Source of the DNA: Ailurus styani | Lineage: Eukaryota > Chordata > Mammalia > Carnivora > Ailuridae | DNA length: 64,000 bases | Direction of reading: 5' to 3' | Assembly: GCA_002007465.1 (NCBI GenBank) | Contig: LNAC01000032.1 | Span: forward strand, 3,329,542 to 3,393,541 | Shown here: positions 23,844 to 35,864 of the stretch, in pieces | Position numbering within the stretch: the stretch's first letter is position 1 | Layout of the letters: the number at the start of each line of letters is the position of its first letter | Translations under genes and position numbers: made by a program | Notes under the pieces: model-generated | What the model was told of the DNA's origin: nothing | The model's database searches: none | What the model saw: the letters and a program-made list of their open reading frames with translations, nothing else

Positions 23844-24158
23844 TTTTTTTTTAAGATTTTAAGTAATCTCGGGCACCTGGGTGGCTCAGTGGGTTAAAGC
23901 CGCTGCCTTCGGCTCAGGTCATGACCCCAGGGTCCTGGGATTGAGGCCCACATCGGGCTCTCTGCTCAGCAGGGAGGCTGCTTCCTCCTCTCTCCTCTCT
24001 CTCTGCCTGCCTCTCTGCCTACTTGTAATCTCTCTCTCTGTGTCAAATGAATAAATAAAATCTTTAAAAAAAAAAAGATTTTAAGTAATCTCTATACCCA
24101 ACATGAGGCTTGAACTCATGACTCTGAAACCATGAAACCATGCAATTCAAGGTGCCCC
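23844..24158 (-). mobile_element. tRNA-type CAN-SINE, split by another SINE
   Basis: Short subtype with 'aagattttaagtaatctc' then 'tatacccaacatgaggcttg', 'gaactcatgactctgaaacc' and terminal 'ggtgcccc'. The TSD TTAATTTGCAAATTTC (23828-23843) recurs with two changes at 24159-24174. The inner SINE occupies 23871-24074. Confidence 0.9.
23871..24074 (+). mobile_element. CAN-SINE (SINEC) nested in a SINE
   Basis: Head GGGCACCTGGGTGGCTCAGT, mustelid-type CT tail, AAATGAATAAATAAAATC and A-run. The exact 18-base TSD AAGATTTTAAGTAATCTC is at 23853-23870 and 24075-24092. Confidence 0.97.
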
Positions 24159-25297
24159 TTAATTTGGAATTTTCTAATGACAAATGTATTGACTCTCTTT
24201 TCATATGCTTATTTGCAACCTGTCTATCTTCTTTAATGATATGTCTGTTGAGATATTTCACTCATTTTTTAATTGGGTTGTTTGCTTATTGTTGAGTTTG
24301 AAGAGTTCTTTATATATTTTGGATAAAAGTCCTTATGCGATATGTATTTTGCAAAGGTTTTTGTTTCTCAGTCTGTAACTTGTCCTTTCAATTTTTTAAC
24401 AGTGTCTTCACAGAGAGAAGTTTTTAATTGTAATGAAGTCCAACTTGCCAAGTTTTTTTTCCCTACATATTATGCTTTCAGTGTTGTGTGCAAAACTCTG
24501 CCGAATCCAAGGTTACTTAGATTTTCCGCTGTTTCGTTCTAGAAGTTTTATAGTATTACATTTTATATTTAGTTATATTATCCATTCTGAGTTATCTTTT
24601 ATGAAAAGTGAAAAGTCTGTTAAATTTATATCCTGTTGAATTTTTTGCATATGGACATCTAATTTTTCCAGCATCATTTGTTGAAAAGATTATCCTTTGT
24701 CCATTGAATTGCCTTTGCTTTTTTGGTTAAAGATCACTAGGCAATATTTGTTGGAGTCTGTTTCTGTGCTCTCTATTCTGCTCTATTGATCTGTGTCTAC
24801 TCTTTTGCCAATACCATGCCATCTTGATTACTGTCACTTTACAATGAATCTTGGTCAGGTACTGTCAGTTCTCCAATTTTCTTCTTCTTCAGTTTTTCAA
24901 TACAAGTGTTTCTTCTTCTTCTTCTTTTGTTTTTCAATACGAGCTTTACAATCAGTTTGTCAGTATGTATAAAATAACTTGCTGGGACTTTGGGATCATG
25001 TTGAATCTATAGATCAAATTGTGAAGAATTGACATCTTAACAATATGGACTCTTCTAATTCATGAACACAGACTATCTTTCTATTGACTTATAATTTCTT
25101 TCATTAGATTTTTGTGATTTTCTGTAAATGGATCCTGTACTTTTTGTTGTTGTTGTTAGGTGTATGCTTCAGTATTTTTTGGTGCTGGTGTAGATGGTAT
25201 TTTTTTTTTAAATTCAGATTCTTATTTGCTGATATATAAGAAAACAATTGGCTTTTGAATCCTAAAATCTTGCCATACTCAGTATTTACAGGAGAGT

Positions 25298-25385
25298 TGT
25301 CTTTCTTTCCTTCTTTTTCTCTTTCTTTCCTTCTTTCTCACTCTCTCTTTTTTCTTTTTTTCTTTTTCTTTCGTTCTCTCCTATT
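25298..25385. repeat. (TTTC)n polypyrimidine tract
   Basis: Degenerate TTTC/CTTT repeats within the old L1. Confidence 0.8.
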
Positions 25386-25628
25386 CTTTAGGATTTTCAA
25401 CCTAAACAATCATATCATCTATGACCAATTCTGTTTCTTCTTTCCCACCTGATATCCCTCTTATTTCTCTTCCTTGTATTATTGCATTAGATAGAACTTT
25501 TCAGTATGATGTAGAATAGACATGGTGAGAGAGGATATTCTTGCCTTATTCCTGGTCTTAAGGGAAATGCATACAATTTTCTCCCATTAAGTATGATGTT
25601 AACTTTTGCTTCCTTTTTAAAGTATTTG

Positions 25629-26015
25629 TCTTAGTCATTTCAAGCTGTTATAACAAAATATCATAGACTGGGTTACTTATAAACAACAGAAATTTATTTC
25701 TTAGAGTTCTGGAGACAGGGAAGTCCAAGATCAAGGTACTGGCAGATTTGGTATCTGGTGAGAGCCCAATTCCTGGTTCACAGATAGCATCTTCCGTCTA
25801 CCTTCTTCACATTGTAAAAGAAGTGAGAGAGCTCTCCTGGGCCTCTTTTATAAGTGTACTAATTCCATTCATGACCCTCATGACCTAATTATCTCCCAAA
25901 GTCTCCATCTGATTGGTGAAGTATGGCATTCACAAATAATTATCTTCTATAAACTCAAAACAATTCTATGTCCACAAGTTCAAAATATTAATTTTACACA
26001 ACTGAGTTTTATGAA
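25629..26015 (-). mobile_element. MaLR solo LTR (MLT1/MST type)
   Basis: Plus strand reads the LTR backwards: 'gctgttataacaaaatatca', 'agactgggttacttataaac', 'cagaaatttatttcttagag', 'gttctggagacagggaagtc', then 'atgacctaattatctcccaa'. No internal region is visible, so it is a solitary LTR, diverged and inactive. Confidence 0.85.
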
Positions 26016-26019
26016 GCTC

Positions 26020-27435
26020 ACTAAAACTTGGGGGTTTAGAGCAAAGTTATGACTTGTATTTACTACCAGTTAGTTATATGAGCTTAACTGCGCTGCTAGA
26101 GCCAGTTATGATAAAAAATGTTCAAATAATTTATCTCTCAAGAAGGTAGAGTGAGCTTTTAAAATTTCTTGTACTGTGTAGTTATTTAATAGAGAGATAT
26201 TTATAGTATGAAAGTCCAGGGGTCCTTTTGTCAACCTTATAAATAGGCTTGGAAAACTTATCAGCTCTCCAAAACATGCACAGTATCAGCCAGCAAAATT
26301 TTTTATCAAGAGTGTCATAGTGATGAAATATCTGATAGCTATGAATATTAAGCGTGGAGTATATTCGGACACATTTCAGTTTGATAAATACTCTTATACC
26401 TATGGTCCTTTAAAACTTTTCTTAAAATCTAATGCTAATCATAAGCCTTGGGTAGGAGACTAAAGGCTGTCTCTTTATAATAGATACTAAATTATGTGAA
26501 AGTGGTCTGTTTGGGATCATTTGTGTTGTTAAGTATAACATTTCCTAATCCTATTTTGATAAGCCACAGTGAATAAGCGGTCTTTTATTTCATGCACAGA
26601 TAACTATAATAGGTTTTACATACTGTCTCTAGAAATAACACAAATCCAGAGCTCAAGATAGTATGTGCAAAGTTCTACTTTAAAGACGGCTATTACTTCT
26701 ATGTTGGCCCTCTGGCTCTTGTTCTGCGTTCATATTTTTTTTCCAGAATGTTTGTCCTTCTAGTTCTTTCTGAAAATTCCTGTTTCTCATACTAATAGAA
26801 AAAACTGTAAATCCTTCATTTTCTGGTCTTTTAAAAACACTTTTGTTCTATCCTACCTCAGGAAAAAGTCCTTAACTTCTATTCATGGCAATACAGACTT
26901 TCTATCCTATTTGGTGCTTTGGGATTCACTATTTCTTATTTCATATTTGTTAGATTTTTCATTTTCCTGGAGTGAGAGTGTGAGGCAAGTTGGGAGAGAG
27001 AGAGAGTTTGAAAGAATGAAATTTAGGAATCTTGGTTTTCTCTTGACCAATGCCTTGTAGAGTTGAATTTATAAATTAGGCAAATATTCTAATTTATCTT
27101 AACATACACAATAAATGTTATGCTAATTTTGTACATTGCAGTCATTTTAGAAGTATTAAGTGGTTATAAATTTTTTTCTAGGTTATGATTACTTCTCATT
27201 TTTCTGCTGAGTTTCTGAGACTAGATTAGCCATCCATCTATTCCCAAATTTCCATAAATTGTTCAATATGCAGCTTACCTTTGGATATATAGATAACCAA
27301 AATTTTTATTTCTGTCAGGTGAATAAATAAATGAACAAATCAAAGAACTAGAAGACTCGAGTGTTGTTTAGTCTGAACTCCAAAGTTAGAATTAAAGTCA
27401 ACATGAAATTTTCTAGCCAAGACACACTTGTAAAT
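26020..27435. other. Unique AT-rich DNA, nothing recognised
   Basis: No exon or assignable repeat was seen. A small GA repeat occurs at 26994-27006. Confidence 0.45.
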
Positions 27436-27439
27436 TTTG

Positions 27440-27645
27440 ATTTTTTAATTTTTTTTAATTTTTTAAAATATTATATTTATTTATTTGAGAGAGAGAGAGC
27501 ACAAGAAGGTTCAAGGGCAGAAGGAGAGGAAGAAGCAGACTTTGAGCAGAGCAGGGAGCCCAACCCTGGGCTCAATCCCAGGGTCCTGCAATCATGACCT
27601 GAGCTGAAGGCAGACGCTTAACCGACTGAGCACCCAGGCGTCCCT
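27440..27645 (-). mobile_element. CAN-SINE (SINEC)
   Basis: T-rich start, 'tatttatttgagagagagag', ending 'gagcacccaggcgtccct'. The TSD ACACTTGTAAATTTT (27424-27438) recurs with one change at 27646-27660. Confidence 0.94.
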
Positions 27646-27660
27646 ACACTTCTAAATTTT

Positions 27661-29530
27661 TAAATAATGAGAAATTTAAATATTCAAATAAAAAGGAAAG
27701 GTAAAATTCAGATTAGAAGTGTTAATTCTAATTTGAGTTAGCCCATACTTAGGAAGAAGTAAATATCAATCTGAAGTTAGAAATCTGTTCTTTGATCTTT
27801 GTTGTATTTCTTTCATTTTAGCAATGAGTTTAGTTTGTTTTAAACATTTGGCAAAGCTCTTTGGTTGTCAGTATAGAAGGCAGTCACATTTCAGGAGTTA
27901 AGAGATTTCTTATTGCCAGATTTGGAATGGGTACCCTAGTCATATATTTAAAAAAAGTCTTGATTATTTACCCAAAAGGAATCATCATGGATCCTACTTA
28001 TAAATAGAAATTGGTTTTCTTGTCTTAGTTGCTAAAGGGAAGCCTATCAAAATCAATCAAGTGACTTCCATCTCCTGAGCTAAATGAAAAGCTGGAAATT
28101 TCTAGAAGATGATACTGCCCATGCTTACTTGCAGACAGAAATTTAGCTTTCTTGTGAATAAGCACCTTACAGTGAGGAAAAAATGGAAGTGAGCATGTTA
28201 CCCACGTATCAGAACATATATCCTGGTTTCTATATAGACAAGCAATATATAATAAACAGAATTTGGAGAATCTTTTGCCAAGTATAGAATCCACCCAGAA
28301 AATGTAGGTTCAAAGTTTGGAGACAATTTCAAGTTTTTTTTTCTATTCAACTTCATTTATTATTGGCAAAGGAGTCATTTTCTGTCCTTCAGAAGATTCT
28401 TTTGAGAAATTTAACTGGAGAATTGAAAGGCTTCTTAGTCATTAAATGGCTCTGACAAGTAACATCTATGTCTTTTTGGAGTGGCACAATTTAGTGAGTG
28501 AATCAGAAACCAAATGAATTTCAAATGACAGATTTGATTCAACATTTATTTCCCCTTTCCCTCTTGAATATGATGATTAAAATGGGCTATGACCACAATA
28601 CCAAGACAGATATTGGGCAACTTGATGTGAAGAGGCTCTTACAGGAGCAGTTTACTTGTAGAGAGTCCTGGGAATTAATTGGAACCCCCAAAGGTTTTAC
28701 CCTATGTAGACTATGAAGTTACTACTCAAGTGTAAAAGTAAAACCATCCTTAGGAGTATACAGGAAACATGGCTTTATGAGTGGGAATAGCAAGGAAAAG
28801 TAGATAATGATAAATCAGTCAGAGGTCAGTCCTTAGGAAGAAACAGAAAGGAGTAAGATGCAGAACTAGAGCTAAGTCTACAAATAAGTAATATGAAGAA
28901 TATTCTCTATGCCATATCCAGGAAGTGATATTGGGGCAGTTCGTGGAAGAGTACATGTGAGTCATGGAGAGTCTTAGGTAATTTTATGTGTGCTGGGCAT
29001 AAATCCCTTATTCTGTGCACAGGGTACTCACAGTTGTAATCATCAAGAGGATAAAACTTACAGAGGATTTAGACTCTTCATCTCCCATTCAAACTCCATG
29101 ATCTTTAAAATCTCCTGCTAAAACAGGACCAGCTATTTGGAAAGGAATCAAAGTAAAAAAACAGATTGATAAACCACTGATTAGAAGCTTTGCTTACTTT
29201 TGCTGAGCCTCTAAGATAAAAAGAAAGACAGTTTGAGAGGAGAAGGCATTGCTTAATGTCATCCTGAGATGTTCTACACTTTAAGACCTGTTTTATTCTT
29301 GATTTTGTTAAGACTCAGAAGGTAGATACTTTGCCTAGTCAGAAAAGCTTTACTTGTTTGTTGTTGTTTCTCCTCATGTGTTTTCAAATATAGGAAAATG
29401 CACTTTACTGTTAAAGTTTTTCACTTATGTTTTCTGGTCTCTAGAGAACATCTATTATTTTTTGCCTGGGTAGAACTATTCTTCTTTTCAAAAATGGCTG
29501 CTCTCTTCTGTTCGGTATGATTCTGATGGA
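27661..29530. other. Unique DNA, nothing recognised
   Basis: No exon or repeat family could be assigned. Frames of 70-90 codons at 28025-28294 and 28498-28716 lack any motif. Confidence 0.45.
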
Positions 29531-29534
29531 ACTG

Positions 29535-30470
29535 CCAATCCTATTGTCACACTTCTTGTGATCAAACACATAATACCAGGTTACAAGAATGGATATGTGA
29601 CCTAGACCATATTTTTCTACTCTCTTACTAATGTTGATTGAGTTAGAGGTAGGCATATGGTCCAAGATAGGCTAATTAATGTATTTCTTCAGGAGTCTGT
29701 ATTTTGGAGCAGAAGAAGGCTCTTGCCCCTTTGGGTAATAACACTTGAAGAGTACTGTATTTGTTAGACTATAATTCAGCTGATGTTACAAAGACTTCAA
29801 GTTGGCATTAACTTAAACAAAGTAGGATTTTATTAACCTATCAGGTAAAAGTCTAATCTGTATGGTTAGCTCTCCTCAACTTAGTCATTACAGGCCCATG
29901 CTCATTCTATGTTGTTATCCTGAAACGGTCCAAGATGACTGCTCTAGCTCTTCCCTTCCATTTGCATTATGGCTAGTGGAAAGAGAAAGAATAAGGCGGG
30001 GAGGACATCTCCTCTTTTCAAAGGCACATTAAAAGGTGCATATGTCACTGCTGCTAAGATCATATTAGCTATAAGTTGCCACATCTATCATCAAGGGAAG
30101 CTGGTTATAGTACCATTACATTAATAACTACTTAGTTAAAAATTGTATTGTTATAAAAGAAGTGGAGAATGGAAATTTAAGGAAACGTGTCTATTTTTTG
30201 CCAAGTATAGGCATCAGGGTTTCCTGGAAGCTACCTTTCCTACCTATATGAAGTTTTCCTATAGTTGGTAAGAGTTGACTGTCGTACTTGAATGCATTTA
30301 AATTTTTGAATATAGTTGTGATATTTCCTAATTGCTAGTTAAGTAGACAAATGAATTTATTTATTTGTGTGTGTATGTGTGTGTGCGTTCTGTGCATGTA
30401 TTTTGCTGAATAAACTTAAGTCAAGCTATTATCACTTGTGGTCCAAAGAATCCTGACTAGCACCTGCTGC
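29535..30470. other. Old interspersed-repeat-derived DNA, families unsure
   Basis: 29755-30115 contains 'ggcattaacttaaacaaagt', 'caagatgactgctctagctc', 'tataagttgccacatctatc' and matches in style a mammal-wide repeat also seen at 7590-7690. 29560-29740 ('atggatatgtgacctagacc') and 30400-30470 ('aaagaatcctgactagcac') also look repeat-derived. I cannot name the families. Confidence 0.4.
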
Positions 30471-31305
30471 AAAGGATGAGGGGAAACTTATTGTTAGTCA
30501 TCAAGAATAAATAATAAGAAGAGGGTTTCCACTGCTTCTTGGATGACATAGAATATGTATAAAGTGGAGTCTCATAAAAACAATGATTATTACATATTGA
30601 AAAGTGTTTTGGAATATTTGGGTGAAGAAAAATTTAAACTGACCAAAGAATTTAAACTGTCAGAGGTAGTTGAGGTTTGATGAAGTCTGAGGATAAGGAT
30701 GAAGAGTAAAAGGATTAGTAAGAAGAAAATAACAATAAAAAAATCCATTTCTTAAATGCCTAAATGTGCCCACTGAATCACTATTAAAAAAAAAGATCTC
30801 TTTAATTTTTACTTCAACTTTATAGTAATCAGTATTGCCGTCATCTTATACATCATCAAAGTTTAAATGACTTCTCCAAGATGATAATCCGTGGCTAAAT
30901 GTGGATTGCATCCTAATCTGACCCCCAAGCCAGCCAGTCTTTCTTTGTCAACATCCTTAATACCAGTGACTTCATCATGGTCATCACCATTCACTGTCCT
31001 TTTTCACCCACACCCCCATCTCACAACCACCATTACTTTCCATACCACCACCTCCACAACCATTACATCAGAAACCCTCTCAGCCCCACTACCTGAGCAC
31101 CACCATCTAAACATCCAGTAACAACCCCAGAAAATAACCCTTGATGAAAATATAAAACTTCAGTATTTTTTTAATTCCATGCAAAGGGTAACGCTAGACA
31201 TAGAATGGCCAGTATGATTAATATAACGAAAAAAACCTCCATATTTTTTGTCATTATTTAATCTTTCTTCTTGTATCTCAAAATATAGTGCACATACTGT
31301 CCAAT
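30471..31305. other. Mostly unique DNA
   Basis: A (CCA)n-like, C- and CA-rich stretch runs over 30990-31130. The 76-codon frame across it is low-complexity. No exon was seen. Confidence 0.4.
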
Positions 31306-31308
31306 AAA

Positions 31309-31555
31309 TTCCCTGGCATGATTAACCCTTGAACAATGAAGGGGTTAGGGGCACTGACCCACACACAGTCAAAAATCCATTTACAACTTTTGACTCCCCA
31401 AAAACTTAATTACTAACAGATGATTGTTGACTGGAAGCCTTGCTTATAACATATATAGTTGAATAACACATATTTTGTAGGTTATCTATATTATATACTG
31501 TATCCTAAGAATAAAGTAAACTAGGGAAAAGAAAATGTTATTGAGACCTTGATTT
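31309..31555 (-). mobile_element. Probable DNA-transposon relic, family unsure
   Basis: 'cccttgaacaatgaaggggt', 'taggggcactgacccacaca', 'gtcaaaaatccatttacaac', 'gttgactggaagccttgctt', 'ataaagtaaactagggaaaa' match a well-spread mammalian medium-reiterated repeat. I recall it as DNA-transposon-derived but cannot fix the name or orientation. Confidence 0.45.
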
Positions 31556-31589
31556 TTTAGCTGTTTTATTAAAAAATATATAAACCTTG

Positions 31590-31805
31590 GGGTGCCTGGG
31601 TGGCTCACTCGGTTAAGCACTCACTCTGTTTCAGCTCAGGTTATGATCTCAGGGTCATGACATGGAGCTTTGCATCAGGCTCTGTGCTCAGTGGGGAGCC
31701 TGCTTGAGATTCCTGCTCTCTCTGCCCCTCCCTCACTGTCATGCATTTACATGCTCTCTCTCACTCTCTCTCAAATAAATAATATAAATACATAAATAAA
31801 TCTTA
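31590..31805 (+). mobile_element. CAN-SINE (SINEC), older subtype
   Basis: Head GGGGTGCCTGGGTGGCTCAC, 'gttaagcactcactctgttt', then a CT tract and AAATAAATAA. No secure TSD. Confidence 0.92.
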
Positions 31806-31872
31806 ATATATATGGGTGTGTATATATATGTGTGTGTATATATATACATATACATGTACATGTATATATTTC
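31806..31872. repeat. (TA/TG/CA)n microsatellite at a SINE tail
   Basis: Alternating TATA, TGTG and CATG dinucleotides directly after the SINE A-rich tail. Confidence 0.88.
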
Positions 31873-31884
31873 AAAAATGTATAT

Positions 31885-32480
31885 CCTCACTGTCATTTAT
31901 TCAGTATATAAAAGTCTTTAGTGTCAGGCTCTAAACTTGATTTGGGAATGTAATGGTGTTCAAGGAAATGGAACAACATACAACTAGGCAAGCAGGTGTA
32001 ATGATACGTGTTAAGGGCAAGTAGAGGGGAAGTACAGGAGAAAAGGGAAGACAAGGTAGAGGCACCTCACAGTTTTAGGGGTGGAATGGGAAGCCACCCT
32101 AAAGAAATTGATGTTTAAACTGAGGCCTAAAAGATGAGTAGGTTATGGCAAGGAAAAGAGGAGAGCAGTGTTCATGGACTTTATGGACAAGAGCCTAGAA
32201 GCCAGAAAGATGAAGTTAATATTCATTGAGGTGGATGTGGACATGAGAGGGAAGGGCTGCAAATGTAGGGAAGTAAGTTTCAAGTCAAGTAAACCATATT
32301 CAAAAAGGTGGACTTCATTCTAAAGGCAATTGGAAGAATTTAAAATGTTGTAAGGCGATCAGAATTTTACTTCAGAACTTCATTTTAGATTGCTGCTTGT
32401 AGTGTGGAAAAGAAATTGTGGAGATCAAGACTGGAGTCAGGGATTAGCATTATTATTAACTTTAGTAGTCCAAGGAAAAT
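31885..32480 (-). mobile_element. LINE-2 (L2) 3' half, ancient
   Basis: Antisense L2 3' terminus ('gtcatttattcagtatataa', 'tgtcaggctctaaacttg', 'gggaatgtaatggtgttcaa'), followed by 'aaactgaggcctaaaagatg', 'gacttcattctaaaggcaat' and 'cattattattaactttagta'. Several hundred bases follow the expected order. Confidence 0.72.
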
Positions 32481-32735
32481 TATCATTCCATCTTACTTGA
32501 GATGGGGACAATTTGCTTTCATCTTTATAAATTCACTGAGAGGGAAAGAAATGCACAAATTCAAAAAATAATTATGAAGTACAATCACCTTGACTTATGG
32601 TTGATTAAAACAGACATGAAAGAAGGAGAATTTAAAGATAATACCACTGTTTCTGTGTGGTCAAGCAGTGTCTGGTGGTGTCATTCATTTAAATATGGAG
32701 GCAGGAAAGTACTGGAGGAAGGAGAATGAATTCAA
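32481..32735. other. Unique DNA, nothing recognised
   Basis: Short interval between the L2 and the L1M relic. Confidence 0.4.
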
Positions 32736-32737
32736 AT

Positions 32738-33900
32738 TTTTTATAAAAAAATTATGTGGAAGTAATTTCATGCTTAATGAAAAATTGTAAAAATTACACA
32801 AAGACTCTTAGACCTTTTATTCTCTCTTTGTATATAGATGTAAATAATCAAGTGATAGATGGATAGAAGTATAGGTAGATAGAGCTATTCCTTAACCATT
32901 TGCAAGTAAGCTGTTCACGTCATACATTTTTTTATCTCTAAATACTTCAGTATACATATTTTTAAGGAAAAGTGTATCCCCTTCAGTGTATACATTTTTA
33001 AGAAGTATTTACTCACACTGCAGTTTTCCACTTTAGGAGTTTTACATTGATACAGCATTTTAGTGTACCATCATATTCCAATTTTTTTCAGTTGATCCAA
33101 TAAATCTCTGCATACCATTTTTTCCCCCTCTAGAACTGGATCCATTTCAGGATCATGAATTGCATTTCATTATATATCTCTAGTCTCCTTTCATCTGAAA
33201 TAGTTCCTCAGGCTGTCATCATCATCATTTTCGCATTTATTTATTTATTTATTTATTAAGAATATAGCCTCCTTTCCTCCCTTTTACAATAGAATATTTT
33301 CCGTTCAGGATTGTCTGACATTTTGTCCTGATTAGATTCAGGTTTAGCATCCCAGGTTAAAACATCACGTAAGTGATGTTGTGGCCTTCCCAGGATATTA
33401 CATTCAGAGGCAAATGATGTCCACCCACCTCTCATGGAGGATGTTTATTTTGATCACCTCATCAAGGCATTGTCTCGTTTTCCCCAAGGATAGTTACTCT
33501 TTCCTCTTTGCAATTATAAGCACTTTATGATGAGACACTCCAGGACATACAAATAAACATATGCTCTTCATTAAAATTTCTCTCCCACATAATTTATCAT
33601 CCATTGATGATTTTTGCATGAGCCAATCTTTACTACGCTGCTTACAAAGTGATTTTCCAACTCCAGTGCTCCCTCCACATTTATCAGTTGGCACTGTACA
33701 CTAAGAAGCCTCCTTCTCCCCCCATGCATTTGATTTGCTTTCTATTTACTATACTTAAGGGCCTAGATTCCTCTTTTTCAATGGTTTATAATTCATTGCC
33801 ATATTTAATTATTTTGATGCTCAAGTTGTCCCATATTTGACCGGCTGAATATTTGCTCTCAACTATTAGATGTGAATTCTGCTTTTACTGATATTCAGTT
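32738..33900 (-). mobile_element. Old LINE-1 (L1M type) long 3' UTR
   Basis: Antisense 3' UTR in order: 'accatttgcaagtaagctgt', 'ctaaatacttcagtatacat', 'gaactggatccatttcagga', 'gattagattcaggtttagca', 'aagtgatgttgtggccttcc', 'ccattgatgatttttgcatg', 'ccacatttatcagttggcac'. An (ATTT)n stretch lies at 33236-33259. No ORF2 is present. Confidence 0.85.
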
Positions 33901-33919
33901 TAAAGCCTGGGCATATTTT

Positions 33920-34474
33920 AGAGAGTTCTTTTTAAGACTTAAATATTTTAGAGAGAGAGCCCATGGAGGGGCAGAGGGAGGGGAAGAAGGAGAGACGCTG
34001 ACTCCATACCAAGAGGGGAGCTCAAGGAGGAGCTCCATCCCATGACCCATGAGATCATGACCTGAGCAGAAATCAAGAGTTGGTCAATTATCATATGGTT
34101 TCACTTACTTGTGGAACATAAGGAATAAAATGGAGGACTTTAGGAGAAGGAAAGGAAAAGTGAATTGGGATAAATTGGAGGGGGAGACGAAAGATGAGAG
34201 ACTGTGGACTCTGAGAAACAAACTGAGGGTTATGCAGGGGGAGGGGGGTGGGGGAATGAGTGAGTCTCATGGTGGGTATTAAGGAGGGCATGTATTGCAT
34301 GAGCATAGGGTGTGGTGCATAAGCAATGACTCTTGGATCACTGAAAAAAATAAAATAAAAATAAATAAATTGTTAAAAAAAGGAAATAAATAAATACTGA
34401 AATGCTGAAGGATAAAAAAATAAAATAAAAATCAAGAGTTGGCCGCTTAACAGACTGAGCCACCCATGCACCCC
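33920..34474 (-). mobile_element. CAN-SINE split by a young LINE-1 tail
   Basis: The left part (33920-34083) runs from a T-rich start to 'gatcatgacctgagcagaaa'. The right part (34443-34474) completes 'ccgcttaacagactgagcca' and 'cccatgcacccc'. The SINE's own diverged TSD is TAAAGCCTGGGCATATTTTA (33901-33920) versus 34475-34492. The L1 lies between the parts. Confidence 0.92.
34084..34428 (+). mobile_element. Young 5'-truncated LINE-1 3' end inside a SINE
   Basis: Carnivore L1 3' UTR in sense: 'catatggtttcacttacttg', 'tgagagactgtggactctga', 'gaaacaaactgagggttatg', 'aaggagggcatgtattgcat', then a long A-rich AAATAAA tail. The exact 14-base TSD AAATCAAGAGTTGG is at 34070-34083 and 34429-34442. 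Confidence 0.95.
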
Positions 34475-34492
34475 TAAAGGCTGGACATTTTA

Positions 34493-35710
34493 ACATAGGA
34501 TACTTTGTGAAGCTGACTCCTACGGATGGATTCAGTTGTGTGCTTGTTGAATTTTAACTGATGTCCAAGAGATTGTTGGACTTATAGATCTAGAAGTTAA
34601 GGGCATAATTTAGACTGAAACCATTGTCTTGAGAATTCTCAACTACATTGGTAGTAATTGAAATCTTAAAGGTAGATAAGATTGCTGGGTAGCTGAGTAA
34701 GCAGCAGTAGAGAGCATGGATCAAAGATAAACAATATTAACTAAAACAATAATAATAATAACCAGTTCTGAGCTTATTTTAAATTACAGAAGTAGTATAT
34801 ATTTACAGTAGTAATTTTTTTTAAAAAATCAAATGATGAAACTAAAAGACTTTAAGAGACTTTTTTAAATGTTGCCTCATAAGAAGAGGACACTGTCGAA
34901 ATTATAATTCTATGTTATTCTTCTGCTTATTTTGTATTTCCCACTGAATGTTATCTTTTAAGGTATAGTTGGAAGAAAACTGCCTGTACTATTTGTGTAG
35001 ATCCAAATTGAATCTGAACTCACCTCAGAGAAAAATCCCATGTTAAAATGTTTAGGATTCAAACCCAGTATCAACAGCAGCAGAACTACATCTGAGAGCT
35101 GAAAGCAGATACTCCCCGGTCTGTCTGCTGAAATGCTATCTTTTACTGCTCCTTGTGGAATGGCAGAGCTCAGGTGCTCTCTGAATCTGCATTTAACGAT
35201 GTCCAAGAAACACTAGGAATGAGAGGCAATGTACTTAATCGAAATTTCCTCTCAAGTAGGCCCCACCAAAAAAAAAAAATCATTAACCTTGATGATTATA
35301 AATTTTGTGCTTGTATTTATTTTCTCATGGGGGGGGAGTGTTGTGAACCACTTATTCCATGTGGGACTGAGAAACATGAGGTTAGGAGAGACTAAATTCA
35401 GGGTACACACATGATAAAGCACTCCTATGGAAAATGAACTGGCTGACAGGGTAAGAAAGGAATCACCAGAACATGTGTGTTTAGTCATGTGACTAAAAAA
35501 CCACAAAGTTTTAGAAAGAGAGACAGATTATATATTCCTCAGAGGAATTCACAGAATTCTTGGGCTTGTTGTCATTCTTAGATGAGTTGATAGATTGGTG
35601 TGGCAGAGGTAATATTAGATTGAATCAGCACTCCAATTCAAACCTCCCAGAAAGTGATGGCGTGAGTCAATGACAGTTGTCCTTTAATGTGCCTTATAAT
35701 ACTATCATTT
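34493..35710. other. Unique DNA, nothing recognised
   Basis: No exon was recognised. Overlapping 60-84 codon frames on both strands at 34958-35506 lack any known motif, and a G run at 35329-35336 is low complexity. Confidence 0.45.
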
Positions 35711-35724
35711 AAAGTGCTTTATAA

Positions 35725-35839
35725 TTACAGTTATCATGGTGAGCATTTCATAATGTATATAATTATAGAATCACCACATTGTACACCTGAAACTAGGATA
35801 TTAAATGTCAATTATCCTGCAATTAAAAATTAAAAAAAT
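35725..35839 (+). mobile_element. 5'-truncated LINE-1 tail
   Basis: 'tcatggtgagcatttcataa', 'cattgtacacctgaaactag', 'atgtcaattatcctgcaatt' and an A tail match the L1 3' UTR end. The TSD AAAGTGCTTTATAAT (35711-35725) recurs with one change at 35840-35854. Confidence 0.88.
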
Positions 35840-35864
35840 AAAGTGCTTTGTAATATATTCATGA

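Larger units (their letters stand above)
21116..25628 (-). mobile_element. Old LINE-1 (L1M type): 3' UTR and ORF2 C-terminal half, repeatedly invaded
   Basis: Plus strand reads the element backwards. A long 3' UTR (21116 to about 22750, with 'gatcccacccagaatatggt', 'gtcaggtattttgtagaatg', 'gtaaggaagtcatacgaatg') leads to the antisense ORF2 end (22750-25628, with 'gcattcaccagtaaaagaca', 'gagttctttatatattttgg', 'gtctgttaaatttatatcct', 'ttggtgctggtgtagatggt'). It is interrupted by a young L1 (23059-23632) and by a SINE-in-SINE (23844-24158). Whether one element or two overlapping old elements supply the whole length is unclear. Confidence 0.8.
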
